Shown: positions 41,378-50,604 of the stretch, in pieces
How positions within the stretch are numbered: position 1 is the stretch's first letter
How the letters are laid out: each line of letters opens with the position of its first letter
Assembly: GCF_920984735.1 (NCBI RefSeq)
Contig: NZ_CAKLBU010000026.1
Span: forward strand, 1 to 61,214
Source of the DNA: Pedobacter sp. Leaf250
GTDB taxonomy: Bacteria; Bacteroidota; Bacteroidia; Sphingobacteriales; Sphingobacteriaceae
Length of the DNA stretch: 61,214 bases
Direction: 5' to 3'
Translations under genes and position numbers: made by a program
The notes under the pieces: generated by a model
Told to the model about the DNA's origin: nothing
The model's database searches: none
The model's input: the letters and a program-made list of their open reading frames with translations, nothing else

Positions 41378-43801
41378 ATGATGCATGATGAAAAATTTAT
41401 AACCAACTCTATTGACCGTTCCGAATTAAGTTTTAACGATTTTAAAAGTATCGTTATCAATGATTATAAAATCGCCTTTGAAAGCAGACAAGCTAGTGTT
41501 TTAGGGCGTAGGGAAGTGTTAACAGGGAAGGCTAAATTTGGCATTTTTGGCGATGGTAAAGAAGTACCTCAGGTGGCAATGGCTAAGGCTTTTAAAAATG
41601 GCGATTGGCGCTCCGGATATTACCGGGATCAAACATTTGCATTTGCTACAGGCATTTCTACAATTAAAGAATTTTTTGCGCAATTGTATGCAAATCCTAC
41701 AAATGGAGCAGATCCATTTTCTGGAGGAAGACAAATGAATTGCCATTTCGCAACCAAATCAATTAATGAAGACGGAAGCTGGAATGATTTAACCCAAATC
41801 AAAAACTGTTCATCTGATATTTCCCCTACTGGTGGGCAAATGGCCCGATTGGTGGGTTTAGCTTACGCCTCGAAACTTTTTAGGAACAACAAAGAATTAG
41901 ATTATTTAAAAAACTTTTCTGTTCATGGAAATGAAGTAGCATTTGGTACAATTGGTAACGCATCCACATCAGAAGGGGTATTTTTTGAAGCCATAAATGC
42001 TGCTGGTGTGCTACAAATTCCTATGGCAATTTCTATTTGGGATGATGCTTACGGAATTTCTGTTCCTGCTAAATATCAAACTACCAAAGAAGATATTTCT
42101 GAAGTTTTAAAAGGTTTTCAAAGAGATTCAAAACAGCTTGGTTACGAAATATATAAAGTAAAAGGTTGGGATTATCCTGCTTTATGCGAAGTTTACGAAA
42201 AAGCAATTGCAGTTTGTAGGGAAGAGCATGTGCCTGTATTAATTCATGTTACCGAACTTACGCAGCCGCAAGGACACTCTACTTCGGGTTCTCATGAAAG
42301 ATATAAATCTAAAGACCGTTTAACGTGGGAAAACGAGCACGATTGCATCTTAAAAATGCGTGAATGGATGCTTGATTCGGCTGTAGCAACCGAAGAAGAA
42401 ATTGCAGAAGTAGAAAAAAAGGCAAAAATATTTGTTCGCAATGCACAAAAAGAGGCTTGGAACGAGTTTTTAGATAGTATAAAACCAGAACAAAAACAAG
42501 TAATCGATCTTGTTAACGGATTGGTTAAACATCAGCCAGAGTTGGCAAAAATCGCCGCTCAGTTGGCTGCAACTGCCGATGCACAACGCAGAGAGGTATT
42601 TACTTCGGCCAGGAAGGCAATCCGTTTATCAACCAAATTTCCATCACCAGAAAGAGATGAATTACTTCAATGGTATAAAGCACAAAACACTTTAAACTAC
42701 GAGCGATACAACTCTAAACTGCATACAGATGGTAAGGATGCTCCTGACCAGATTGAAATTATCAATGCAGTATACGATGATCAATCGAAAATGGTCGATG
42801 GTAGAGAAATATTAAATGCTTGTTTTAATAAAAATTTTGCCCGCGACCAGCGATTGGTTGCCTTTGGTGAAGATTTAGGAAATATTGGGGATGTAAACCA
42901 GGGATTTGCTGGTTTACAGGCAAAATATGGCGAATTACGGATTACTGATACTGGTATTCGCGAAATGACCATTATGGGGCAGGGTATTGGATTGGCTATG
43001 AGGGGATTAAAGCCCATTGCTGAAATTCAATATTTGGATTATTTAATCTTCGCATTAAATGTTTTAAGCGATGATTTAGCTTCATTATCCTATAGAACTA
43101 AAGGGATTCAAAAAGCACCGGTTATTGTTCGTACCCGAGGGCATCGTTTAGAAGGCGTTTGGCATTCTGGTTCACCAATAAGTATGTTATTAGGCTCGTT
43201 AAGAGGAATGCATTTATGTGTTCCGAGAAATATGACTCAAGCTGCTGGGATGTATAACACGCTTTTTAGAGCTGATGAACCGGCTGTAGTGATAGAATGC
43301 CTTAATGGTTATCGCTTGAAAGAAAGCCTCCCAAATAATGTTGGTGAATTTACTATACCTCTTGGCATAGCAGAAGTTTTGGAATCAGGGAATGATATTA
43401 CAGTGGTTTCTTATGGTTCAACTTTAAGATTGGTTCAGGAGGCAGCCGAAGAATTGGCTGTTATGGGTATTTCTGTAGAGATCATCGACCCTCAAACCTT
43501 ATTGCCTTTTGATAAGACGAATGTTTGTTCATCATCATTAGCAAAAACAAATAAGCTTTTAATTGTGGATGAAGATGTTCCCGGAGGCGCATCATCTTAT
43601 ATCCTGCAAAAAATATTAGAAGATCAGAAAGGATATTTTAGTTTGGATGGTCAACCTAAAACCTTAACTGCAAAAGCGCATCGCCCACCTTTTGGATCGG
43701 ATGGAGATTATTTTAGTAAGCCATCAGTTGATGATATTATTGAAACCATATATGGAATGATGCATGATGCAAATCCTTCTAAATACCCTTCTATCTACTA
43801 A
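41378..43801 (+). CDS. 2-oxoacid dehydrogenase E1, fused alpha and beta subunits
   Basis: This 807-residue protein fuses the alpha (residues 1-~370) and beta (~475-807) chains of a thiamine-diphosphate-dependent E1, which decarboxylates pyruvate or branched-chain 2-oxoacids and passes the acyl group to lipoyl-E2. Alpha signs: GDWRSGYYRDQTFAFA, GNASTSEGVFFEAINAAG and WDDAYGISVP (diphosphate/Mg loop). Beta signs: FGEDLGNIGDVNQGFAGLQ, DTGIREMTIMGQGIGLAMRG and the C-terminal LPFDKTNVCSS...VDEDVPGGASS. This fused type is common in Bacteroidota and is usually annotated as 2-oxoisovalerate dehydrogenase. E2 and E3 are not in this window. The substrate is inferred only from the family. Confidence 0.92.
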   Translation: MMHDEKFITNSIDRSELSFNDFKSIVINDYKIAFESRQASVLGRREVLTGKAKFGIFGDGKEVPQVAMAKAFKNGDWRSGYYRDQTFAFATGISTIKEFFAQLYANPTNGADPFSGGRQMNCHFATKSINEDGSWNDLTQIKNCSSDISPTGGQMARLVGLAYASKLFRNNKELDYLKNFSVHGNEVAFGTIGNASTSEGVFFEAINAAGVLQIPMAISIWDDAYGISVPAKYQTTKEDISEVLKGFQRDSKQLGYEIYKVKGWDYPALCEVYEKAIAVCREEHVPVLIHVTELTQPQGHSTSGSHERYKSKDRLTWENEHDCILKMREWMLDSAVATEEEIAEVEKKAKIFVRNAQKEAWNEFLDSIKPEQKQVIDLVNGLVKHQPELAKIAAQLAATADAQRREVFTSARKAIRLSTKFPSPERDELLQWYKAQNTLNYERYNSKLHTDGKDAPDQIEIINAVYDDQSKMVDGREILNACFNKNFARDQRLVAFGEDLGNIGDVNQGFAGLQAKYGELRITDTGIREMTIMGQGIGLAMRGLKPIAEIQYLDYLIFALNVLSDDLASLSYRTKGIQKAPVIVRTRGHRLEGVWHSGSPISMLLGSLRGMHLCVPRNMTQAAGMYNTLFRADEPAVVIECLNGYRLKESLPNNVGEFTIPLGIAEVLESGNDITVVSYGSTLRLVQEAAEELAVMGISVEIIDPQTLLPFDKTNVCSSSLAKTNKLLIVDEDVPGGASSYILQKILEDQKGYFSLDGQPKTLTAKAHRPPFGSDGDYFSKPSVDDIIETIYGMMHDANPSKYPSIY

Positions 43802-44053
43802 ATAACGTAAAGAAAAATAGGAATATATAAATCGCTTAAAGCATTTTGATCAAAAAAAAATTTGATTATTTGTTAATTTTGTATTAAACATTTATCTTAC
43901 AAGGTTAAAAGTCTATTATTCCCTATATTATGCTTTCAAAAGTCTATTATCGCATTATTTATGCTATAACATTTCCTACACTAACTTTTCTTAGTATTTA
44001 ATATTTTGAAAAGATCAGTTGGAAATAATAGGTTAAGATTATCACGTACAGAA
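43802..44053. other. Intergenic spacer before the histidine kinase
   Basis: AT-rich spacer with no supported gene. It contains direct AAAGTCTATTAT words at about 43908 and 43940 and must carry the kinase promoter, but no TAnnTTTG box at good distance is convincing. Confidence 0.4.
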
Positions 44054-46357
44054 ATGTATGGAGCTTTTTGGCTATTCAGGATACTTGTTATTATTTCACT
44101 CTTATTCCCATTGCTTTCATCTGCCCAAACAGCAGAACAACAAAAGCGGCTGGATAGCTTATTATCCATAAACCAGAATTACAATCAATTCGACTCGGTA
44201 AAGGTTAAACTCCTTATTGAAGTATACCGGCAGTACATGCGGATGAAAGATGTAGATCGTGTAGAAGATTACACCGATCGTGCCATCCAATTGGCCCAGC
44301 AGTTAAAACTCAGAAACTTTGCAGCCATTACTTATTACAGAAGAGGCTTATTTTATCATGGAAGAACAAACTATGTTAAGGCTGAAGCAAACTATGTTTC
44401 TGCAATAAATGAGTATAACCAGCTTAAAGATTTAGATATGGTGGCCGGCACTTATCTAAATTTGGGAGCCATGTATGCCAACATACCAGATTATGCAAAA
44501 TCTCTTGAAGTAAACCAAAAAGCAATAGCCATATATGAAAAGTTAGGAAATGAACCAGACCTGGCCAGCTGTTACACAAATATTTCAAGCATTTATCAAA
44601 ATCTCGGAAAGGCGAGTCAATCATTAGTCTACCTTCAAATGGCGCTTAAAGTTTTTATGAAGGATGATAACAGCGTTAGGGGTGTTTCGGTGGTATATAA
44701 CTTAATTGGTTCAGCTTATTTTGACGCTTCGAAAGAAGAATTGGCAAAGATGGGAAACTCAAATAAAGAAAGGCTACAAATTGCACTCTTCAACTTTGAA
44801 AAATCTTTGGCCATAGCCGAATCATTAAAGGATAATGGATTAATTGCTTCAAATAAGCGAAATATAGCAAACGTTTATAATGAAACTGGTGAAAATGATT
44901 TAGCACTAAAGTCTTATCAAAAAGCCATTCAGATTAGTCAGCTGGGAGATGATAAAAATTTGTATGCTGAATGTTTATATGCACTTGGTAACTTTTACCA
45001 CAAACAAAAAGATTTTGATAATGCAGTAGTACTTTATTCAAACAGTTTTGATATTGCGAAAGAAAATAACCTTTTAGAAACCAAGAAGAAATCGGCATTA
45101 GGCTTAAGCGATGTTTATGAAGGGTTAAATAAATATGATGAATCTTTAGCTTTTTATAAAGAATATATCATTGTAAAGGACCAAATTTTTAATAGAGATA
45201 AGGAAAGAGAAATTACCCGCAGACAGATGCAGATCGACTTCGGTTTTAAAGAAAAGGATTATCAGTTTCGGCAGAAAATAACAGATGTAGAGCTACAGAA
45301 ACAGGTTTTGTTGGCGAGACAACAGCAACAGGAACTTTATTTAAAACAACAACAATTGGCATTAAGTGATAAGGAAAAAACGCTTCAACGCTTAACATTT
45401 TTAAAGAAACAGGCTGATTTAGAAATGGATCGCCAATTGCAACAGAACAAGTTCGAACGGGCAAAGTTACAGGCTAAATATGAAACCTCATTAAGAGATA
45501 AGCAAATAATTAGGCAAGAACAGCAAATCAAATTTGATTGGCGGGTGAAAATATTTCTTACTGTGGCCATTACGCTACTTCTTTTAACTGCATTTCTTAT
45601 CTTTTTAAATCAACGAAAAACAACCCGCTTAAATATTATCATCAGTACACAAAAAAGAGAATTAGAGCAATTGGGTAGAGTAAAAGATCGAATATTCAGT
45701 GTGGTAAGTCATGATATGCGAACACCTGTAAATTCACTCATATCTTTTATTCAACTATTGGAAGGTGGAAATATTGAGCAGGATAAATTAACAAGATATG
45801 CCTCTTCTTTGAGGAATAACTTAAGCTATACTTCAACCATGATGGAGAATCTGTTGAATTGGGCCGCAAGTCAGATGCAGGGTTTCAATCCGCATTTGGA
45901 AGTTTTAAATATTCGCGATTTGGTATCAGAAGTGGCACAATCATTACAGGATCAGGCTAAACAAAAGCATATTACTGTTGCCAATAATTTAACCGAACAA
46001 ATTTTATGCAAAGCAGATGCTAATATGCTTTCTCTTGTCATTCGAAATTTATTGAACAATGGAATAAAATTTACTCCTGAAAATGGGAGGATTGATATAT
46101 GCGCAATCACAAACTCCGAAAATGTACAACTTAAAATAGCCGATACTGGTGTTGGATTAAGTATGGGTCAGATTAATCACTTTAATAAATCTGAATATTT
46201 AGGTGCAGGTGAAAGTAGTTTAGGAACTAATAATGAAAAGGGAACAGGATTAGGATTAATGCTTTGCCGAACATTTATAACCTTGATGGAGGGTGAAATA
46301 AAGGTTGGGCAAAATGAAGGTGGCGGAACAATATTTACCATTACCCTACCAAAATAA
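44054..46357 (+). CDS. TPR-domain sensor histidine kinase
   Basis: This is a 767-residue kinase. Start ATG 44054 gives signal peptide MYGAFWLFRILVIISLLFPLLSSAQ; the longer frame begins at a TTG. A periplasmic TPR array (about 35-400, with units such as MVAGTYLNLGAMYANIPDYAKSLE and ASCYTNISSIYQNLGKASQSL in blocks), a Gln-rich coiled coil (about 405-505) and one membrane helix (IFLTVAITLLLLTAFLIFL, about 515-535) follow. The cytoplasmic HisKA domain holds SVVSHDMRTPVNSL with His553, then HATPase with NLLNNGIKFTPENG, DTGVGLS and GTGLGLMLC. No receiver domain is fused. The nearest response regulator is the convergent LytTR gene 24 bp away. Confidence 0.93.
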   Translation: MYGAFWLFRILVIISLLFPLLSSAQTAEQQKRLDSLLSINQNYNQFDSVKVKLLIEVYRQYMRMKDVDRVEDYTDRAIQLAQQLKLRNFAAITYYRRGLFYHGRTNYVKAEANYVSAINEYNQLKDLDMVAGTYLNLGAMYANIPDYAKSLEVNQKAIAIYEKLGNEPDLASCYTNISSIYQNLGKASQSLVYLQMALKVFMKDDNSVRGVSVVYNLIGSAYFDASKEELAKMGNSNKERLQIALFNFEKSLAIAESLKDNGLIASNKRNIANVYNETGENDLALKSYQKAIQISQLGDDKNLYAECLYALGNFYHKQKDFDNAVVLYSNSFDIAKENNLLETKKKSALGLSDVYEGLNKYDESLAFYKEYIIVKDQIFNRDKEREITRRQMQIDFGFKEKDYQFRQKITDVELQKQVLLARQQQQELYLKQQQLALSDKEKTLQRLTFLKKQADLEMDRQLQQNKFERAKLQAKYETSLRDKQIIRQEQQIKFDWRVKIFLTVAITLLLLTAFLIFLNQRKTTRLNIIISTQKRELEQLGRVKDRIFSVVSHDMRTPVNSLISFIQLLEGGNIEQDKLTRYASSLRNNLSYTSTMMENLLNWAASQMQGFNPHLEVLNIRDLVSEVAQSLQDQAKQKHITVANNLTEQILCKADANMLSLVIRNLLNNGIKFTPENGRIDICAITNSENVQLKIADTGVGLSMGQINHFNKSEYLGAGESSLGTNNEKGTGLGLMLCRTFITLMEGEIKVGQNEGGGTIFTITLPK

Positions 46358-46381
46358 TATGCCCCTTTTTTAATAGATTAA

Positions 46382-47134
46382 TTATTTGATAAACCTGGAA
46401 AGGATTTTTTTGTCAATAGAATTTTCCATTAATTCCTGTCTATTTGCAGCACTAATCGGAACAACAAAATTGAAATCTAAATGGACCTCATGATTGGTTA
46501 ATGTTGCAATATGATTTATGTTAATGATATATTGCTTGTGTACACGTGCGAAAATTTCTTTTGGAAGTTGCTTTTCTAAATTTTTTAAACTTACTAATAT
46601 TATGTGCTTATCGGTACTTGTAAATAGTTTTGAAAAGTCACCCATACTTTCTATATAAATAACATCATTATATTTCAGTTTGGTAATTCCCTTGGTTTCC
46701 TTAAAATAAAAGAAATCATTTTGATCATTTTTGAATTCATTATGATCAGTTCCATCATTTATAAATTGCTTTTTTAATTCAAGATATTCGATGGCTTTAT
46801 TTGCTGCTTTTAAAATTCTTTCGAATGTGGCCGGCTTTACCACAAAATCAATTGCATCTAAATCATAGCTTTCTACAGCATACTCGCTATGTGAGGTGAT
46901 AAAAATAAATAGAGGTTTTTGTTTTATACTTTTTAATAATGCCGTTCCCGATAGTTCGGGCATATCAATATCAGAAAATACAATGTCGATATCAGTGTTG
47001 GATAATATACTCGCTGCTTCGATTCCACTAGTACACACTTTTATTATATCTAGTGATGGAATTTTTTTAAGGTGCATTTCCAGTGCATCTCTTTCAATTT
47101 CATTATCATCAACGATAATACATTTATACAACAT
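46382..47134 (-). CDS. LytTR family response regulator
   Basis: This 250-residue protein has an N-terminal receiver domain (Asp55 in FSDIDMPELSG; D9/D10 acidic pair in IIVDDNEIE; Lys in FVVKPATFERIL) and a C-terminal LytTR DNA-binding domain (about 145-250: FYFKETKGITKLKYNDVIYIESMGDFSKLF in blocks, FARVHKQYIININHI). LytTR regulators usually work with LytS-like kinases having a different kinase core. Here the adjacent convergent gene is a TPR-type HisKA kinase 24 bp away, so cognate pairing is possible but not certain. DNA target unknown. Confidence 0.93.
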   Translation of the reverse strand: MLYKCIIVDDNEIERDALEMHLKKIPSLDIIKVCTSGIEAASILSNTDIDIVFSDIDMPELSGTALLKSIKQKPLFIFITSHSEYAVESYDLDAIDFVVKPATFERILKAANKAIEYLELKKQFINDGTDHNEFKNDQNDFFYFKETKGITKLKYNDVIYIESMGDFSKLFTSTDKHIILVSLKNLEKQLPKEIFARVHKQYIININHIATLTNHEVHLDFNFVVPISAANRQELMENSIDKKILSRFIK

Positions 47135-47254
47135 TGTTCAATTTGTTAAATTTATAATAATACAGGCTTAACACTGTATTGTTTTAAATATACTCTAAAA
47201 TTATGTCGATTAGAATAAAATATTTTTAATAATTCTAACGCTATTCTTTCTGCT

Positions 47255-47863
47255 CTATTTCCTGTGTTTTTTCTCTCCTGTATATGTTTTTTCTCCGGCT
47301 TTAAGGGCGATTTGTAAATCATTTTCTTCTGGCGGAACTGGGCAGCGATAGCCATCGCTGTAGGCACAATAAGGATTGTATGCTTTATTAAAATCGATTT
47401 CAATTTTATTATCGATGATTTCTTTCGAGCTTAAATCGATATACCTGCCACCGCCATATGTTTCTTTATTGTTTGTTTCATCGGTAAATGGCAAAAAGAG
47501 TAAATCCTTATAAATCGGATTACTAGCCAGTGCGATGCTTTTGTATAAAGTCATAATGATTGCTTTGCCGTTTATTTTAAAATTTACTTTTGCATAGCGA
47601 TAAAATTCCTTGCTTGTTCCATCATACGTGGGCATTTTAAAAACCTTTTCATTCTTTAAAATTTCAACATCTGCTAAAATTTTATATGTGCTATCTGCCT
47701 CAAAGAAATGAAGATTTTGTAAATCACTTTCTTTTAACGGCGAATTCGATTCTTTGATAAAATCTTGTTTGTAGCTTTCGCGATGCTTGGCTATTTGCTC
47801 GGAGTAGGATTGAGCAAAAGTATTTAAGCTGATGAAGAGAAGTAGGATAGGGAGGAGTTTCAT
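47255..47863 (-). CDS. DUF1684 family secreted protein
   Basis: This 202-residue protein has a signal peptide (MKLLPILLLFISLNTFAQ) and the DUF1684 core, including FFEADSTYKILADVEIL, GGGRYIDL and the diagnostic YNPYCAYSDGYRCPVPPEEN motif with two Cys near the C-terminus. The function of the family is unknown. Preceded by no convincing promoter and separated from aroC's transcript by a palindromic repeat. Full length for the family; standalone. Confidence 0.9.
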   Translation of the reverse strand: MKLLPILLLFISLNTFAQSYSEQIAKHRESYKQDFIKESNSPLKESDLQNLHFFEADSTYKILADVEILKNEKVFKMPTYDGTSKEFYRYAKVNFKINGKAIIMTLYKSIALASNPIYKDLLFLPFTDETNNKETYGGGRYIDLSSKEIIDNKIEIDFNKAYNPYCAYSDGYRCPVPPEENDLQIALKAGEKTYTGEKKHRK

Positions 47864-47895
47864 AATTGGTTGTAATTGAATGAATTATATGTTTT

Positions 47896-47958
47896 CGTCA
47901 TTGCGAGGCACGAAGCAATCTTTTCCTTAGTGAGATTGCTTCGTACCTCGCAATGACG
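47896..47958. repeat. Near-perfect palindromic repeat, CATTGCGAG family
   Basis: Arms of 25 bp, CGTCATTGCGAGGCACGAAG CAATC at 47896-47920 and its inverse at 47934-47958, differ at one position. The 13-base loop gives a long hairpin directly 3' of aroC, so it may act as a terminator for the aro operon. This is the best-preserved copy of the family in the window. Confidence 0.92.
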
Positions 47959-47962
47959 GATT

Positions 47963-49060
47963 TTAAATTACACTCGCTTTGTTTCTTAAAAACTGGTCGG
48001 CCAAAACCAAAGCAGCCATAGCTTCTACGATTACAACTGCTCTTGGAACCACACAAGGATCGTGGCGACCTTTGCCTTTAATTTCTGATGCCTCACCAGC
48101 AGCATTTATGGTTTGCTGATTGTGCATAATGGTAGCAACTGGTTTAAAAGCGACTTTAAAAGTGATGTCCATTCCGTTTGAAATGCCACCTAAAATACCA
48201 CCTGCAAAATTTGTGGTGGTTTTAAAAATTTTTGAATCGGCAGCTTTCGGTTGAGGAATATCGTTGTGTTGCGAACCTCTTAACTCGCTTCCTGCAAAGC
48301 CAGAGCCATATTCAAAACCATGAACAGCATTAATGCTTAACATGGCTTTGCCTAAATCGGCGTGTAACTTATCGAAAACGGGCTCACCTAAACCTGCCGG
48401 ACAACCTTTAATTACGCAACCAATTTTCCCACCAACAGTATCGCCGTCTTTTCTAACAGAATCAATAAATTCAATCATTTCATGCGCTGTTGCCGGGTCG
48501 GCACAACGTACAATATTATCTTCTCTAATATCCAGCAAAGCTGATAAATCGTTACTTTCTAAATTTGGCGCTTCAATGGTGCCAACTGACGTTACATGGG
48601 CAAAAATCTCGATGCCTTGTTGCTTTAAAAATAATTTTGCAATTGCACCAGCAGCCACACGGGCAGCAGTTTCACGGGCAGATGAACGCCCACCACCGCG
48701 ATGGTCGCGGATGCCATATTTTGCATCATAAACATAATCTGCATGGCTTGGTCGATAAACATCAACATTATGACCATAATCTTTAGAACGTTGGTCTTCG
48801 TTAGGAATTAACAACGCAATCGGTGTACCTGTACTTTTTCCTTCAAATATTCCGGATAAAATTTGAACGGTATCGCTTTCTTTTCTTTGTGTAGTAATTT
48901 TCGATTGACCAGGTTTGCGTTTATCCAATTCTGATTGAATAAAATCCATGTCAATATCCAATTGCGCCGGACAGCCATCAATAATTACCCCAATGGCTAC
49001 ACCATGAGATTCCCCAAAGGTGGTGATGCGAAAAAGTTGTCCGAATGAGTTGCCTGCCAT
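47963..49060 (-). CDS. aroC: Chorismate synthase
   Basis: This FMN-dependent enzyme removes phosphate from EPSP to give chorismate, the last common step of the shikimate pathway. The 365-residue protein has the N-terminal FRITTFGESHGVAIGVIIDGCPA in blocks, the GIRDHRGGGRSSARETAARVAAGAIAK core (about 125-150, FMN and substrate binding) and the C-terminal GRHDPCVVPRAVVIVEAMAALVLAD. Full length. It is the last gene of a same-strand run pheA, DAHP synthase/chorismate mutase, aroA, aroC (gaps 123, 212, 72 bp), so it is likely read from the attenuated pheA promoter, if the gaps hold no further promoters. Confidence 0.97.
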   Translation of the reverse strand: MAGNSFGQLFRITTFGESHGVAIGVIIDGCPAQLDIDMDFIQSELDKRKPGQSKITTQRKESDTVQILSGIFEGKSTGTPIALLIPNEDQRSKDYGHNVDVYRPSHADYVYDAKYGIRDHRGGGRSSARETAARVAAGAIAKLFLKQQGIEIFAHVTSVGTIEAPNLESNDLSALLDIREDNIVRCADPATAHEMIEFIDSVRKDGDTVGGKIGCVIKGCPAGLGEPVFDKLHADLGKAMLSINAVHGFEYGSGFAGSELRGSQHNDIPQPKAADSKIFKTTTNFAGGILGGISNGMDITFKVAFKPVATIMHNQQTINAAGEASEIKGKGRHDPCVVPRAVVIVEAMAALVLADQFLRNKASVI

Positions 49061-49132
49061 TTTGAGTTAAAAGTTTTAGGTTATAAGTTGTAAGTTTTGT
49101 GGTCTTTAATCTTTGCTCTTTTATCCTTGTTC

Positions 49133-50392
49133 TTATACTGAAAACCCTGCCTTTTTTAAATCCTCCCAAAAATATGGATAAGATTTTTCTACAACTTGCA
49201 TTTCTTCAATTTCAACTTCGTTGATTAGTAATGCAAGCGGTGCAAAAGCCATAGCCATGCGGTGGTCCTCGTAAGTAGCTATTGTAATTTTTTCGGGGAA
49301 ATGAAGTTCGTCAGTATTAAGTGTATAAACAAAATTATCTTCAGTTAAAGTTACACCGATTTTCGCAAGCTCGTTTTGTAGCGCAGCAATTCGATCAGTT
49401 TCTTTAATTTTTAAAGTTTCTAATCCGGTAAACGACATATTTTTACCTAGAGCAGCAGCAATAACTATAATAGTTTGCGCCAAATCAGGGCAGGTTTTTA
49501 AATCCAGAACTTGATTAGTTTCTAATGATAAACCTAAATTGCTGATCAAAATTCCTTTTTCAGTTTTTTCAGTTGCAATGCCAAAAATCTTCATGATTTT
49601 TTGAATCTGGCTATCGCCCTGCAGGCTTTTTTCTTTCAATGCAGGTAAACTGATTTCAGCTTCATCAGCCAACGCTGCGATGCTGTACCAATATGATGCA
49701 GCGCTCCAATCGGGCTCTACAATTAACGTTCCTTTCTGAAAAGATTGGGGTTTTATTGATATCGAATTTCCGTTCCAAGAATGTTCAATACCAACTTCAG
49801 CCAGCATATCCAAAGTCATATCTACATATGGCTTTGAAGTGAGTTCTCCTTCAATATCTAAGGTTAAACCTTGAGGCAATGTAGGCGCAATCATTAGCAA
49901 TGCTGAAATATACTGACTGCTCACATCACCTTTAATTTTAACTTCAGCGGTTTTTTGATTTAAAGGGCCAACAATATTCAACGGAGGAAACCCATCATTT
50001 TCTGCATAAGAAATCTCTGCCCCAATAGTTTTCAGCGCTTCCGCCAAAATACCAATCGGGCGCTGTTTCATGCGCTCGGTTCCAGTTAATAAGAAATTGC
50101 CGTTTTTTGCAGATAGATAGGCTGAAAGAAATCTCATCGCTGTTCCCGCAGGACCAACATCAACGGTTTTAGATTCTTCAATTTCTACCTCTAACTCTTC
50201 TTCCAAATTATTTAAAATATCATTCAAAGTTACCGTATCAGCAGCATTCGAAAGATTTTCTACTTTAACCAATTTATTGCTTAAAGCGCTAATTATCAAG
50301 GCTCTGTTGCATTCGCTTTTTGAGCCAGTTAACTGGATTTCCGTATTAATATTCTTGGTTCCTTTAAAAGAAACTAAGGCATTTTTTGACAT
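49133..50392 (-). CDS. aroA: 3-phosphoshikimate 1-carboxyvinyltransferase (EPSP synthase)
   Basis: This enzyme joins PEP to shikimate 3-phosphate. The 419-residue protein has TGSKSECNRALIISALS (PEP/S3P Lys-Ser motif), NAADTVTL, VDVGPAGTAMRFLSAYLSAK (LxxGxxGTxxR) at about residues 75-95, the RPIGILAEAL segment, KGDVSSQYISALLM and late DHRMAMAFAPLAL with catalytic residues. The class I/II distinction was not attempted. Lies between aroC (72-bp gap) and the DAHP synthase gene. Full length. Confidence 0.97.
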   Translation of the reverse strand: MSKNALVSFKGTKNINTEIQLTGSKSECNRALIISALSNKLVKVENLSNAADTVTLNDILNNLEEELEVEIEESKTVDVGPAGTAMRFLSAYLSAKNGNFLLTGTERMKQRPIGILAEALKTIGAEISYAENDGFPPLNIVGPLNQKTAEVKIKGDVSSQYISALLMIAPTLPQGLTLDIEGELTSKPYVDMTLDMLAEVGIEHSWNGNSISIKPQSFQKGTLIVEPDWSAASYWYSIAALADEAEISLPALKEKSLQGDSQIQKIMKIFGIATEKTEKGILISNLGLSLETNQVLDLKTCPDLAQTIIVIAAALGKNMSFTGLETLKIKETDRIAALQNELAKIGVTLTEDNFVYTLNTDELHFPEKITIATYEDHRMAMAFAPLALLINEVEIEEMQVVEKSYPYFWEDLKKAGFSV

Positions 50393-50419
50393 TGTATTCT
50401 GGTTTTATTCTTAAATGCA

Positions 50420-50540
50420 ATTGTCAGACGTTTCCGACTGACAATGCATTGTAATTTATAGTATCATTTTGATTTTGCAGCTACCGTTTTAAGATTGCTA
50501 CCCCGAAGTGTCGGGATAAACTGTGCCTCGCAATGACGTG
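50420..50540. repeat. Hairpin and repeat fragments before aroA
   Basis: ATTGTCAG / CTGACAAT (50420-50427, 50438-50445) forms a hairpin; AAGATTGCTACCCCGAAGTG and TCGGGATAAACTG, then CTCGCAATGACG, at 50491-50539 is a degenerate CATTGCGAG-family copy. No gene is seen in this 212-bp gap. It could affect transcription between the two aro genes. Confidence 0.65.
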
Positions 50541-50604
50541 GAGAAAAGGTTTTTTGTTAAGTTTTTGGTTTTACCCTCTACCTTAAACCTCTAAACCCTT
50601 TACC

